From Streptomyces sp. NRRL F-5727 (GTDB taxonomy: Bacteria > Actinomycetota > Actinomycetes > Streptomycetales > Streptomycetaceae), in NCBI RefSeq assembly GCF_000719555.1, contig NZ_JOGX01000053.1:1-64000 (forward strand): a stretch of 64,000 bases of DNA, given 5' to 3'. Made by a program: the position numbers and the translations under genes. Below, one piece after another: positions 16,592 through 24,869 of this stretch. The notes below the pieces were generated by a model. The model was not told where the DNA came from. It saw only the letters and a list, made by a program, of their open reading frames with translations, and ran no database searches. Numbering within the stretch: the stretch's first letter is position 1; each line of letters opens with the position of its first letter.

Positions 16592-18139
16592 ATGGATATG
16601 CAGACAGTCGTTCTCGGCACGTCCGGCACGACCCCGCAGGACGTCATCGCCGTCGCCCGTCACGGCGCCCGTGTCGAGCTGTCGGAGGAGGCCGTCCAGG
16701 CGCTCGCCGCCGCCCGCGCCGTCGTCGACGCGCTCGCCGCCAAGCCCGAGCCCGTCTACGGCGTCTCCACCGGGTTCGGCGCCCTCGCCACCCGGCACAT
16801 CGACCACGAGCTGCGCACCCAGCTCCAGCGGAACATCGTCCGCTCGCACGCCGCCGGCATGGGCCCGCGCGTCGAGCGCGAGGTCGTCCGCGCCCTGATG
16901 TTCCTGCGGCTCAAGACCGTCGCCTCCGGCCACACCGGCGTCCGCCCCGAGGTCGCGCAGACCATGGCCGACGTCCTCAACGCCGGCATCACCCCGGTCG
17001 TCCACGAGTACGGCTCCCTCGGCTGCTCCGGCGACCTCGCCCCGCTCTCCCACTGCGCCCTCGCGCTCATGGGCGAGGGGGACGCGGAGGGCCCCGACGG
17101 CGTGGTCAAGCCCGCCGGCGAGCTGCTCGCCGCCGCCGGCATCGAGCCCGTCGTCCTCAGGGAGAAGGAGGGCCTGGCCCTCCTCAACGGCACCGACGGC
17201 ATGCTCGGCATGCTGATCATGGCCCTCGCCGACCTCGACACCCTCTACAAGTCGGCCGACGTGACCGCCGCGCTCTCCCTCGAAGCCCTCCTCGGCACCG
17301 AGAAGGTCCTCGAACCCGAGCTGCACGCCATCCGCCCCCACCCCGGCCAGGCCGCCTCCGCCGCCAACATGCTGGCCGTCCTCAAGGGCTCCGGCCTCAC
17401 CGGCCACTTCCAGGCCGGCGAGGCCCCCCGCGTCCAGGACGCCTACTCGATCCGCTGCGCCCCGCAGGTCGCCGGCGCCGGCCGGGACACCATGGCCCAC
17501 GCCCTGCTCGTCGCCGAGCGCGAACTCGCCGCCGCCGTCGACAACCCGGTCGTGCTGGGTAACGGCGAGGTCCGCTCCAACGGCAACTTCCACGGCGCCC
17601 CGGTCGCGTACGTCCTCGACTTCCTCGCCATCGCCGCCGCCGACCTCGGCTCCATCGCCGAGCGCCGCACCGACCGGCTCCTGGACAAGAACCGCAGCCA
17701 CGGCCTGCCGCCCTTCCTCGCCGACGACGCCGGCGTCGACTCGGGCCTCATGATCGCCCAGTACACCCAGGCCGCCCTGGTCAGCGAGATGAAGCGGCTC
17801 GCCGTCCCGGCCTCCGCGGACTCCATCCCGTCCTCGGCGATGCAGGAGGACCACGTCTCCATGGGCTGGTCCGCCGCCCGCAAGCTGCGCACCGCCGTCG
17901 GCAACCTCGCCCGGATCATCGCCGTCGAGCTGTACGCCGCCACCCGCGGCATCGAGCTGCGCGAGGGCCTGACCCCGGCGCCCGCCTCGCAGGCCGTCAT
18001 CGACGCCCTGCGCGCGGCCGGCGTCGAGGGTCCGGGCCCGGACCGCTTCCTCGCGCCCGACCTGGCCGCCGCCGACGCCTTCGTACGGGAAGGGCGCCTG
18101 GTCGCCGCCGTCGAGCCGGTCACCGGCCCGCTGGCCTGA
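16592..18139 (+). CDS. hutH: histidine ammonia-lyase, 515 aa
   Basis: First step of histidine degradation, histidine to urocanate plus ammonia, in the cytosol. The MIO prosthetic group forms from Cys145-Ser146-Gly147 in GSLGCSGDLAPLSH; streptomycete enzymes use CSG in place of the usual ASG. GVSTGFGALA and QDAYSIRCAPQVAGAGRD are other family motifs. Length is normal. The frame is open to 16541, but homology begins at MQTVVLGTSG. ATG at 16592 has a GGGTG at better spacing than the ATG at 16598, so I use it. It ends in a strong hairpin. Confidence 0.93.
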   Translation: MDMQTVVLGTSGTTPQDVIAVARHGARVELSEEAVQALAAARAVVDALAAKPEPVYGVSTGFGALATRHIDHELRTQLQRNIVRSHAAGMGPRVEREVVRALMFLRLKTVASGHTGVRPEVAQTMADVLNAGITPVVHEYGSLGCSGDLAPLSHCALALMGEGDAEGPDGVVKPAGELLAAAGIEPVVLREKEGLALLNGTDGMLGMLIMALADLDTLYKSADVTAALSLEALLGTEKVLEPELHAIRPHPGQAASAANMLAVLKGSGLTGHFQAGEAPRVQDAYSIRCAPQVAGAGRDTMAHALLVAERELAAAVDNPVVLGNGEVRSNGNFHGAPVAYVLDFLAIAAADLGSIAERRTDRLLDKNRSHGLPPFLADDAGVDSGLMIAQYTQAALVSEMKRLAVPASADSIPSSAMQEDHVSMGWSAARKLRTAVGNLARIIAVELYAATRGIELREGLTPAPASQAVIDALRAAGVEGPGPDRFLAPDLAAADAFVREGRLVAAVEPVTGPLA

Positions 18140-18151
18140 GGCACGACGTAC

Positions 18152-18187
18152 GGCTGAGGGCCGCCCCCACCGGGGCGGCCCTCAGCC
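18152..18187. terminator. 16-bp perfect hairpin after hutH
   Basis: GGCTGAGGGCCGCCCC (18152-18167) and GGGGCGGCCCTCAGCC (18172-18187) pair exactly around a 4-base loop. It lies between convergent hutH and the LAETG protein gene. Confidence 0.85.
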
Positions 18188-18201
18188 GTTCACACGCTCT
18201 T

Positions 18202-18486
18202 CTACGACGCGCGCCCGTGCCGCCGCATCGCCAGCGCCACGAACCCGGCGCCCACCCCCAGGAACCCCGACCCGCCCAGCACATAGGCGGTCGTGTCCGG
18301 CCCGCCGGTCTCGGCCAGCCGGCCGGTCGCGGGCACGGTGCTCCCGCTCCGTACCCCCGCCCCGGCCGCGCCGTCGGAGGCGTTCGCCGACGGGACGAAC
18401 CAGAGGGCGCACAGCAGGGTCCCCGCGACGGTGGCGGTCAGCAGCGGGCGTCGGGCGGCGGGCACGTCGATCTCGATCTCCCTCAC
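18202..18486 (-). CDS. small secreted protein with LAETG sortase signal, 94 aa
   Basis: GTG start at 18486. A charged N-terminus (REIEIDVPAARR) is followed by a hydrophobic signal segment LLTATVAGTLLCALWF and a likely cleavage after SANA. Only about 35 residues of mature protein precede LAETGGPDT, a TM helix (TAYVLGGSGFLGVGAGFVAL) and RRHGRAS. LAXTG is the preferred signal of Streptomyces class E sortases, so the protein should be linked to peptidoglycan cross-bridges. The exposed part is so short that it may be only a stalk or a degraded gene. Function unknown. Confidence 0.75.
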   Translation of the reverse strand: MREIEIDVPAARRPLLTATVAGTLLCALWFVPSANASDGAAGAGVRSGSTVPATGRLAETGGPDTTAYVLGGSGFLGVGAGFVALAMRRHGRAS

Positions 18487-18579
18487 GGAAAGCCCCGCGG
18501 GACTCCGCGGTGCGCCGATGCTAGTGAACCCAGCGGGTCGCGGGAAAGCCGAGGCCGGGCAGACCCTACGCTCCCAGCC

Positions 18580-18939
18580 ATGAGCACCTCCGAGACCACC
18601 GGTACCGAGACCACCACCCGCCACGTCCGCCTGCGCGTCGACATCGTCCTGGAGATCGACGGGCCCGCCGAGCTGACCGCCGCCGCCGAGGGGCGGATCG
18701 ACTCCGACGAGTTCATGCCGGCCGACGAGCGCGACCACGCCCGCGCCGCCGTCCGGGAGGACGCCTCCGAGGCCCTCGCCTACCTGGTGGAGCCCTTCGA
18801 CCTCGTCCGCGACCTGCCCGGCGTCGAGCTCGTCCAGGCCGCCTGGAGCAGCGAGGAGATCGAGTACGACCCCGACTCCATGGAGTGGGAGCTCGACGAG
18901 GAAGATGAGGCGGAGGAAGACGACGACGACCGGCTGTAA
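18580..18939 (+). CDS. acidic hypothetical protein, 119 aa
   Basis: Not recognised. The first half reads RHVRLRVDIVLEIDGPAELTA and looks like a beta-strand-rich small domain. The centre has EASEALAYLVEPFDLV-type helices. The C-terminal 25 residues are almost all Asp/Glu (WELDEEDEAEEDDDDRL). There is no signal peptide, so it is cytosolic. It is divergent from the LAETG gene and followed by the hairpin at 18969-18995. Its conserved position suggests a real gene. Confidence 0.7.
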   Translation: MSTSETTGTETTTRHVRLRVDIVLEIDGPAELTAAAEGRIDSDEFMPADERDHARAAVREDASEALAYLVEPFDLVRDLPGVELVQAAWSSEEIEYDPDSMEWELDEEDEAEEDDDDRL

Positions 18940-18968
18940 GGGGGAGGCGGTGGAGACCGCCTGTCCAC

Positions 18969-18995
18969 GGGCCCCGGGACGGCGTCCCGGGGCCC
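18969..18995 (+). terminator. 12-bp hairpin plus T-run
   Basis: GGGCCCCGGGAC (18969-18980) pairs with GTCCCGGGGCCC (18984-18995) around a 3-base loop and is followed by TTT. It ends the transcript of the acidic protein gene. Confidence 0.75.
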
Positions 18996-19136
18996 TTTCG
19001 CGCCGGTGCGCGGGGGACCGGGAACCGGAAGGCTCCCCCGTGCGTGTCGATCAGTGGTGTTCCCCACAAACCCCCCGGTACCGGAACCGGCGGGGTGCCA
19101 TGGGTGTTCTGATGGATTGACAGGGAATCGGCGACG

Positions 19137-20405
19137 ATGGAGAAGCGTGTGATGACGGTCGGCAAGCGCAACAGGAGCCTGGCCGCGGCGGCGGCGGTGC
19201 TGAGCGGCGTACTCGTGCTCTCGGCCTGCAACGACGACGACCCGGCCGGCGCGGCCGCCGGCTCGCCCACCGCCACGTCACAGGCCCAGGTCGACGAGGC
19301 CGCCGAGCAGAAGACCTCCAAGGCGCAGATCACCATCTCGCCGGAGAACGGCGCGCAGAACGCCTCCATCAACAACGACGCCAAGGTCGCCGTCACCGAG
19401 GGCAAGCTCACCGAGGTCACCATGACCTCCGCCGAGGGCACCGAGGTCAAGGGCGAGATAGCGGCCGACGGCCTCTCCTGGAAGCCGTCCGGCCAGCTGG
19501 AGCGCGCCACCGTCTACAAGATCGCCGCCACCGCCGTCGACGCGAGCGGCCTGGAGGCGCACGAGAACTCCTCCTTCACCACCGTGTCGAAGGAGAACAG
19601 CTTCATCGGCAACTTCACCCCCGAGGACGGCTCGACCGTCGGCGTGGGCATGCCGGTCTCGATCAACTTCAACAAGGCGATCACCGACAAGAAGGCCGTC
19701 CAGAGCGGCATCACGGTCTCCTCCAGCTCCGGCCAGGAGGTCGTGGGCCACTGGTTCAACTCGACCCGCCTCGACTTCCGCCCGGACGACTACTGGAAGG
19801 CCGGCTCGAAGGTCACCCTCAAGCTCGACCTCGACGGCGTCGAGGGCGCCGACGGCGTCTACGGCGTCCAGCAGAAGACCGTCACCTTCACCGTCGGCCG
19901 CAGCCAGGTCTCCACGGTCGACGTCGAGAAGAAGACGATGACCGTCGTGCGCGACGGCAAGGTGCTCCGGACCATCCCGATCTCCGCCGGCTCCCCGGAG
20001 AACACCACCTACAACGGCCAGATGGTGATCTCCGAGAAGTTCAAGGAGACCCGGATGAACGGCGCCACCGTCGGCTTCACCGACTCCGACGGCAAGGGCG
20101 AGTACGACATCAAGGACGTGCCGCACGCCATGCGCCTGTCCACCTCCGGCACATTCATCCACGGCAACTACTGGGGCGCCCGCTCCATCTTCGGCTCCGT
20201 GAACACCAGCCACGGCTGCGTCGGCCTCGCCGACGTCAAGGGCGCCGGCGACCCCAACCAGATGGCCGCCTGGTTCTACGACCAGTCGATCACCGGCGAC
20301 GTCGTCATCGTCAAGAACTCCAAGGACAAGACGATCGCCCCCGACAACGGCCTCAACGGCTGGAACATGAACTGGTCGGCCTGGAAGGCCGGCTCGGCGG
20401 TCTGA
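19137..20405 (+). CDS. L,D-transpeptidase lipoprotein, 422 aa
   Basis: It forms 3-3 cross-links in peptidoglycan outside the membrane. The signal peptide ends in lipobox LVLSAC (Cys at about residue 31), giving a lipid-anchored enzyme. Two Ig-like domains follow (about residues 55-150 and 150-265: TISPENGAQNASINND, FTPEDGSTVGVGMPVSINF). A YkuD catalytic domain carries STSGTFIHGNYWG and NTSHGCVGL, with nucleophile Cys361. The domain order matches mycobacterial LdtMt-type enzymes. ATG at 19137 is used; ATG at 19152 is an alternative. It ends at the hairpin 20426-20456. Confidence 0.93.
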   Translation: MEKRVMTVGKRNRSLAAAAAVLSGVLVLSACNDDDPAGAAAGSPTATSQAQVDEAAEQKTSKAQITISPENGAQNASINNDAKVAVTEGKLTEVTMTSAEGTEVKGEIAADGLSWKPSGQLERATVYKIAATAVDASGLEAHENSSFTTVSKENSFIGNFTPEDGSTVGVGMPVSINFNKAITDKKAVQSGITVSSSSGQEVVGHWFNSTRLDFRPDDYWKAGSKVTLKLDLDGVEGADGVYGVQQKTVTFTVGRSQVSTVDVEKKTMTVVRDGKVLRTIPISAGSPENTTYNGQMVISEKFKETRMNGATVGFTDSDGKGEYDIKDVPHAMRLSTSGTFIHGNYWGARSIFGSVNTSHGCVGLADVKGAGDPNQMAAWFYDQSITGDVVIVKNSKDKTIAPDNGLNGWNMNWSAWKAGSAV

Positions 20406-20425
20406 CCGCCGCCCCCGACGCACGA

Positions 20426-20456
20426 GAAGGCCCCCTCCGCTCCGGAGGGGGCCTTC
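20426..20456. terminator. 13-bp perfect hairpin between convergent genes
   Basis: GAAGGCCCCCTCC (20426-20438) pairs with GGAGGGGGCCTTC (20444-20456). It serves the L,D-transpeptidase gene and the convergent secreted-protein gene. Confidence 0.8.
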
Positions 20457-20474
20457 GCCGTTCTCACCCCGTGC

Positions 20475-21005
20475 TCAGGACACCTTGTCGCACAGCGGCT
20501 CCACCGAGCCGCGCACCAGGTCCAGGGTCTTGTAGCCGGTGGCCGAGACCTCCAGCGTGTACGTCCCGTCCACGGTGTACAGCCCGCGCGCCACGTTCCC
20601 GCCGCCCTCGCCGAAGCCGGCCAGGATCGGACCGGTGACGTACCAGCTCTGCGAGTGGTCCGGGCGGACCACCACGACCGCCCGGCCGCTCGCGTCCGCG
20701 TCGTAGGAGGCGCCGGTGCCCGAGTTGACGACCCGGACCACGAGCGTGCCCCGGTACTCGACGACCCGGGTGCCGTCCTCGTACGTCGCGAGGGTGCGCC
20801 GCACCACCTCGTCGACGACCGGCCCGCCGTGCACGGCGACATCGCAGCGCACCCCCGCCGGATACGACCAGGACGGCGAGGGCGCGGGCTCCCACGGGCC
20901 CGGGGCGACGGCCGCGGAGGCGGGGGCGGCGGAGGCGGGGACGGCGGTGACGAGCGGGGCGGCGAGCACGCCGCAGACGGCCAGGGCCAGGACGGATCTG
21001 CGCAT
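20475..21005 (-). CDS. secreted hypothetical protein, 176 aa
   Basis: A clear Sec signal peptide (MRRSVLALAVCGVLAAPLVT, cleavage near ASAA) is followed by a roughly 130-residue beta-rich domain. It contains YEDGTRVVEYRGTLVVRVV, SYDADASGRAVVVVRPDHSQ and LYTVDGTYTLEVSATGYKTL. One cysteine near each end of the mature chain could form a disulfide. No family recognised. It is divergent from the SARP-type regulator at 21105 with only 99 bases between them, so that regulator may control it. Confidence 0.75.
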   Translation of the reverse strand: MRRSVLALAVCGVLAAPLVTAVPASAAPASAAVAPGPWEPAPSPSWSYPAGVRCDVAVHGGPVVDEVVRRTLATYEDGTRVVEYRGTLVVRVVNSGTGASYDADASGRAVVVVRPDHSQSWYVTGPILAGFGEGGGNVARGLYTVDGTYTLEVSATGYKTLDLVRGSVEPLCDKVS

Positions 21006-21104
21006 GGTGAACTCCTCGGTGGGCGACGGCGGATGCGGACGGCCCCAGCCAACCCCCGCCCGCTGACCACGACCTGACCACCGCCCCCGTAGGGTGCCCG
21101 CACC

Positions 21105-22439
21105 ATGGACTTCGCCCTCCTCGGGCCCTTCGAGGCCCGCCACGAAGGACGGCCCGTGCCGCTCGGCGTCCGCCGCCAGGAGCGGTGCCTGCTCGCCCTC
21201 CTCCTGCTGGAGGCCGGCCGGCCCGTCCCCACCGCCCGCCTCGCCGACCTGCTGTGGAACGGCGCCCCGCCGCCCACCGCCCGCGCCACCCTGCACACCT
21301 ACGTCGGCCGGCTGCGGGCCGCGCTCCGGCCGTACGGCGTCACCGTCTCCACCCGGCACGACGGCTACGCGGTCGAGACCGACGGACACACCGTGGACGT
21401 ACGGGAGTTCCTCGACCTCCTCGGCCGCGCCGCGCACGCCGGCGACCCCGGCGAACAGCTCCGCTGTCACGACCGCGCCCTCGCGCTCTGGCGCGGCCCC
21501 CTCCTCGACGGCACCCTCGACCCCGAGCGGCGCGCCCGGCTCGGCGGCCGGCTCGCCGAACTCCGCCTCGGGGCCCTGGAACAGCGCGCCGAGACCCACC
21601 TCACCATGGGCCTGCACACCCGCGTCCTCGCCGACCTCGCCCCGCTCGCCGCCGCCCACCCCGACCGGGAACGCCTGGTGGCCGCCCTGATGACCGCCCT
21701 CTACCGGGACGGCCGCCAGGCCGAGGCGCTGGAGGCGTACCGGACCACCCGCGACCACCTGGCCGGCGAACTCGGCATCGACCCCGGCCCGGCGCTCACC
21801 ACCCTCCACGAGCGGATCCTCGCCGCCGACCCCCGCCTCGACCGCCCGCCGGCCCCGCTCTACGCGGTCCGCGTGCGCGACCACTGGCTCCCCTGGACCA
21901 CCGGCGGCCACCCCGCCCTGGAGTTCTGCAACACCTACGCCGGCTGGCACCGCAGCCCCGAGATCCCCGGCTCCGACTGGCTCCGCAGCTACGCCACCCT
22001 CGCCGTCTGGGCCGGCCACCTCGACCTCGCCGACGACACCGTCGTCGACGCGCTCCTCGACCTGGCCCGGACCCGCCCCGACGAGGCCGCCGCCGCCCTG
22101 ACCGAGGCCAGGGCCTTCCGCGCCGCCCTCTACGCCTGCCTCACCGACCCCGCCGACGGGCGCGCCTTCCGGGCCGTCGCCGCCACGGCCGGCGAGGCGG
22201 CGGCCACCGCCGTCCTCACCGCCGGGACCGACGGCCTCGCCCACTGGCGGCTGCCCCCCTCGGCCGGCCTGCGCCTGCCGCTGCTGGCCACCGCCCGGGC
22301 CGCCGCCGACCTCCTCACCACCCCCGCCCGCCTCACCCTCCGCGCCTGCCCCGGCGCCGACTGCGGCTGGCTCTTCCAGGACGCGACGGGCCGCCGCCGC
22401 TGGTGCTCCCTCTCCACCTGCGGCGACGACCGGACGTGA
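21105..22439 (+). CDS. SARP-type regulator fused to an ABATE/CGNR zinc-finger module, 444 aa
   Basis: Residues 1-92 are an OmpR-like winged helix of the SARP type (MDFALLGPFEARHEGRPVPL, LADLLWNGAPPPTARATL, YVGRLRAAL). Residues 95-243 are the bacterial transcriptional activator domain (LALWRGPLLDG, LYRDGRQAEALEAYRTTRDH, LGIDPGPAL). Residues 265-405 look like the ABATE domain that normally precedes CGNR zinc fingers (GGHPALEFCNTYAGWHRSPE). Residues 412-442 carry Cys415, Cys420, Cys434 and Cys439 in RACPGADCGWLF and RRWCSLSTCG. The usual closing CGNR reads CGDD here. It should be a DNA-binding activator whose C-terminal module is normally a regulator in its own right. ATG at 21105. It is divergent from a secreted-protein gene and convergent, 9 bases away, with the caspase-kinase. 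Confidence 0.82.
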   Translation: MDFALLGPFEARHEGRPVPLGVRRQERCLLALLLLEAGRPVPTARLADLLWNGAPPPTARATLHTYVGRLRAALRPYGVTVSTRHDGYAVETDGHTVDVREFLDLLGRAAHAGDPGEQLRCHDRALALWRGPLLDGTLDPERRARLGGRLAELRLGALEQRAETHLTMGLHTRVLADLAPLAAAHPDRERLVAALMTALYRDGRQAEALEAYRTTRDHLAGELGIDPGPALTTLHERILAADPRLDRPPAPLYAVRVRDHWLPWTTGGHPALEFCNTYAGWHRSPEIPGSDWLRSYATLAVWAGHLDLADDTVVDALLDLARTRPDEAAAALTEARAFRAALYACLTDPADGRAFRAVAATAGEAAATAVLTAGTDGLAHWRLPPSAGLRLPLLATARAAADLLTTPARLTLRACPGADCGWLFQDATGRRRWCSLSTCGDDRT

Positions 22440-22448
22440 CGGGAGGAC

Positions 22449-24683
22449 CTACCAGCTTTCGATGCCGCTGATCGTCGTGCCGATGATGTCGCACACGCGC
22501 GCGACGCCGGTGACGTCGAAACTCACGTCGGGGATGGAGACGAACACCTGGTACGCCCCCTTGCTGCCGGGGTGGCGCTGGACCGTGTGGCCGTGCCGCT
22601 TGGCCAGCATCTTGTCGAGGCGGTTGTTTATGGACTCCCGGGCGGACTTCCCGGTCTTGAAGGAGCCCACCGGGATGTTTCCGTTCACCGAGCACTCAAG
22701 CTCCACCACCGCGCTCCTGGGAGGGCTGAGCGACTTGAGCCGGGCGACGATCTCCACCTGGCCCGACTGACTGGCCATCCGCACCTGTCCATCGCCGGCC
22801 TCGTACTTGCCCATGCCGACGTAGAGCTGGCCGATGCGGCGGCAGAGGTCCTCCTCGGGAACCTCGTCGGAACCGCTGGCGACCTGGATGATGGCCTCCG
22901 CCGAGCGCAGCGGGGAGACGAAGTCGATCACTGTCTGCGGGCGCTCGGACGGCGCCTTCGACGTGGAGAGCTTGTACAGCTCCAGGAGCTTTTCGGAGGC
23001 GCGGTCGTCGACCCAGTTCGACAGCTCGTGGGCGAGGATCTCGTGGTTCTTCGCGAAGTTCTCCGGGTTGGGGTCCCGGCCGGTGACCAGGAAGAACATC
23101 AGCTGGGCGAGGCTGAAGACGTCCACGGTCTCACTGCGGGCGGTCTTCGCGTTCGGCTCGTACAGCTGCTCGGGAGCGGCGTAGCTGAGCACGCCCCCGA
23201 CGCCGAAGTTGGCCGTCATCGTGCGGTTCGTCTCGTGGTACGCCAGGTCGAAGTCGGTCAGATACGGCTCCATCTGTCCGTCCGCGCCATAGGAGATGAT
23301 GATGTTCTCCGGCTTGATGTCGCGGTGGCGGACCTTCTGCGCGTGTGCGTGCTGGACCGTCTCGCAGACGTCGATCATGAGCCGCACGATGGCCTCGGCG
23401 TTGCCGTTCCGCTCGAGGTAGAACTTGCGCATGTTGTCGCCCTGGATGGAGTCCATGCTGAACCCGTAGGGCGCCGCGGTGATCTTGTGCACGCGGACGA
23501 TCCGCGGGTGGTGCAGATCGCGCATGTTGCGGTAGCCGTTGCCGAATCGCTGCACCTTGACGGCGTCGTCGAGCTCGTTGCCGTGGAAGAGCTTCACGGC
23601 GAAGCGTTCACCGGTCTCGTCCTCGGCCTCCCACACGTGCCCGTAACCGCCGTGCCCGATATGCCGGATGATCTTGCCGAACCGGGTCTCCTCGCCCACG
23701 CTGACCTCGGACAGGTGCTTGCGGAACTCCCTGAGGCGACGGGTCAGGTCGTCCCAGTCCGGGTGCCGGCGGACGTCGGGCAGATCCTGCTCGGTCTGGT
23801 CGAACCACTCCACCACCTTCTCCAGCTCGATGGCGCACCTCTTGGCTCCCCCGGAGAGTCGCACGGTGCGCTCGGTGAGTTCCCCGAGCTGCAGGTAGTA
23901 GTACTGGTCGATCAGGTTCTGCGCCTTCGAGAGGACCTGGGTCAACTGGCTCTTGTCGATCTGCCGGCCCTGGCGCGGCTCGAACCCGCGGCCGATCACC
24001 ACGGTGCCCGCCACGTCCCCCTTGAAGACGGGGGTCTGGAGCTCCTCCGGCATGGCGTGGGCGACGTACTCGTAGATGCTCATCAGCGTGACGTCGCCGT
24101 CCCAGTTCACGGCGGCGCCGAGCAAGGCGTCCGTCAGCATGTCCGTGAACACGCCCCGGCCGTTCATCTCCTTCGCGCCCTCCTCCGGACGGCACGCGGC
24201 GAGCACACAACGGCTTTCGTTGACTGCCCGCACCTCTCGCTCCACGTCGGAGGGGCTGAGCGGGCGGCTGTTGGACCACGTGAAGGCGGAGCCCGAGTGG
24301 CAGCAGTCCAGGATGGACACCACGTGGTCGAAGTTGAGGCTCGCGGACTCCATGAGCTGCGCGAGCTGGGCGAGCGCGATGCCCGGGTCGAAGATCTCCG
24401 CGTCGTGCGTCACCAGGTGTCCCGCCTGGCCGAGGACCTGGCCGTGTCCGGCGAAGTAGAAGAGGAGGACGCTCCCCTTCCCGTGGTGTTCCTCGCTGTA
24501 CGCGATCTTGCTCAGTTCCCTGAGGATGTTGGCGCGCGTCGCGCGCCCGTTCAGGAGGACGAGGCTGTCGAAGTCGTACTGGTCTAAGGACAGACAGGAC
24601 GCGACGTCCTTGGCGTCGTTGACACACCCGAAGAGCGGCGCGTCGGCATACGTGTCGATTCCGATGATGACGGCTTTGTTCAT
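22449..24683 (-). CDS. caspase-like protease fused to a Ser/Thr protein kinase, 744 aa
   Basis: Residues 1-235 are a caspase/metacaspase (peptidase C14) domain: MNKAVIIGIDTY start, FYFAGHGQ with catalytic His80, and ILDCCHSGSAF with catalytic Cys128. Residues 236-335 are a helical linker. Residues 336-595 are a eukaryotic-like kinase: glycine loop GHGGYG (343-348), Lys364 in FAVKLF, catalytic loop HRDIKPEN (453-460), DFD at 477-479 in place of DFG, and YAAPEQ (501-506). Residues 600-744 are an unrecognised C-terminal region. There is no TM helix, so it is soluble. ATG at 24683 is used because GGTGGG precedes it; GTG at 24698 is possible. G+C is visibly lower than in the flanks (about 60% in sampled lines), suggesting acquisition. 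A signalling-triggered protease role is inferred. Confidence 0.85.
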   Translation of the reverse strand: MNKAVIIGIDTYADAPLFGCVNDAKDVASCLSLDQYDFDSLVLLNGRATRANILRELSKIAYSEEHHGKGSVLLFYFAGHGQVLGQAGHLVTHDAEIFDPGIALAQLAQLMESASLNFDHVVSILDCCHSGSAFTWSNSRPLSPSDVEREVRAVNESRCVLAACRPEEGAKEMNGRGVFTDMLTDALLGAAVNWDGDVTLMSIYEYVAHAMPEELQTPVFKGDVAGTVVIGRGFEPRQGRQIDKSQLTQVLSKAQNLIDQYYYLQLGELTERTVRLSGGAKRCAIELEKVVEWFDQTEQDLPDVRRHPDWDDLTRRLREFRKHLSEVSVGEETRFGKIIRHIGHGGYGHVWEAEDETGERFAVKLFHGNELDDAVKVQRFGNGYRNMRDLHHPRIVRVHKITAAPYGFSMDSIQGDNMRKFYLERNGNAEAIVRLMIDVCETVQHAHAQKVRHRDIKPENIIISYGADGQMEPYLTDFDLAYHETNRTMTANFGVGGVLSYAAPEQLYEPNAKTARSETVDVFSLAQLMFFLVTGRDPNPENFAKNHEILAHELSNWVDDRASEKLLELYKLSTSKAPSERPQTVIDFVSPLRSAEAIIQVASGSDEVPEEDLCRRIGQLYVGMGKYEAGDGQVRMASQSGQVEIVARLKSLSPPRSAVVELECSVNGNIPVGSFKTGKSARESINNRLDKMLAKRHGHTVQRHPGSKGAYQVFVSIPDVSFDVTGVARVCDIIGTTISGIESW

Positions 24684-24869
24684 CTGGTTCCCACCCACCC
24701 GCTGGACCTTCGCGGAAGGCGGCCCGCCCCCCGCGGTGGAACGACCCTAAGACGTGCGAGACCGCGGCACCAGGAGCGTGCGAAGCCGAAGAGAGCCGTT
24801 CCCGCGCGCCGTCACGCCGACCCCTCCCGGGGCCGGGGACGTCACGGTGGTGCGCCGGGGTGGCACGGC
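24684..24869. other. intergenic gap upstream of the caspase-kinase
   Basis: No gene found in 186 bases. The part next to the caspase-kinase start should hold its promoter, but no clear consensus is visible. No terminator-like hairpin of note follows msrA. Confidence 0.4.
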
